A DNA stretch of 6,532 nt from assembly GCA_003455235.1 (NCBI GenBank), contig DMRT01000304.1, forward strand, positions 1 to 6,532. Reading direction: 5' to 3'. A model generated the notes under the pieces. The model was not told the DNA's origin. It saw only the letters and a list, made by a program, of their open reading frames with translations, and ran no database searches. Of the stretch, positions 6,405-6,532 are shown one piece after another; within the stretch, counting starts at the first letter, position 1, and each line of letters begins with the position of its first letter. The position numbers were made by a program, and so were the translations under genes. This DNA is from Chitinophagaceae bacterium (GTDB lineage: Bacteria; Bacteroidota; Bacteroidia; Chitinophagales; Chitinophagaceae).

Positions 6405-6532
6405 TATCTTACCCGGATATTTAATTCGGGGGCAAACATAAGTCTTCCCTGTGCATCTTTGACAATGATGTCGAAGAAAAACAATTCATCGCCGGGTTTG
6501 AGTTGTTCAGCCAGTGATTTTTTCCAGGTGCC
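6404..6532 (-). CDS. C-terminal 42 residues of a protein entering from the right edge, possibly with a GldM-like end
   Basis: The minus strand is open from base 6532 to a TAA at 6404-6406, giving 42 residues that start GTWKKSLAEQLKPGDELFFF and end APELNIRVR. The pattern 'KPGDEL-F--DI-VKD--GR---AP-LNIRV' resembles the C-terminal beta domain seen at the end of GldM-like proteins and of some Bacteroidota sensor proteins. That resemblance is from memory and rests on few residues. The stop overlaps the GNAT start by one base, so the two genes form an operon. Coding is supported by this TAATG overlap and by an amino-acid composition typical of a folded domain. The full protein and its function cannot be judged here. 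Confidence 0.6.
   Translation of the reverse strand, partial: GTWKKSLAEQLKPGDELFFFDIIVKDAQGRLMFAPELNIRVR

Overview
The window looks like chromosomal DNA of a Bacteroidota member, most plausibly a Chitinophagaceae-like bacterium. The grounds are a TPR/His_kinase sensor paired with a LytTR regulator, a secreted fibre protein of the 'NVGIGTxxP ... peptidase S74' type, TAnnTTTG-like -7 promoter elements in place of sigma70 boxes, and an apparent GldM-like C-terminal tail. The assignment rests on gene content, not on a marker gene.

Layout: positions 1-447 (minus) hold the N-terminal 149 codons of S-adenosylhomocysteine hydrolase (ahcY), running off the left edge. A 115-bp divergent intergenic region (448-562) separates it from an Lrp/AsnC-family regulator on the plus strand (563-1066). 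This spacer carries a -7-like element for each gene and two perfect 13-bp palindromes of identical 6-1-6 geometry with centres 50 bp apart. One of them closely matches the E. coli Lrp consensus.

Two bases beyond the Lrp stop, and convergent with it, ends a minus-strand two-component pair: a TPR sensor histidine kinase (1821-3890) followed after 2 nt by a LytTR response regulator (1069-1818). Upstream of the kinase, after 134 bp, is a 583-residue secreted fibre protein (4025-5776). It has about fourteen 17-residue head repeats and a C-terminal S74 intramolecular-chaperone domain. Next, after 130 bp, come a GNAT acetyltransferase (5907-6404) and, overlapping it by one base (TAATG), the last 42 codons of another protein that enters from the right edge.

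How the genes may work together: AhcY removes S-adenosylhomocysteine and feeds homocysteine/methionine metabolism. The divergent Lrp-type regulator could control itself and ahcY through the shared operator region. The kinase/regulator pair forms a complete phosphorelay with a periplasmic TPR sensor. Its target is not visible; the neighbouring surface fibre is a guess from position only. No rRNA, tRNA, CRISPR, transposase or convincing intrinsic terminator was seen. The left 300 bp, inside ahcY, are markedly richer in G+C than the adjoining sequence.
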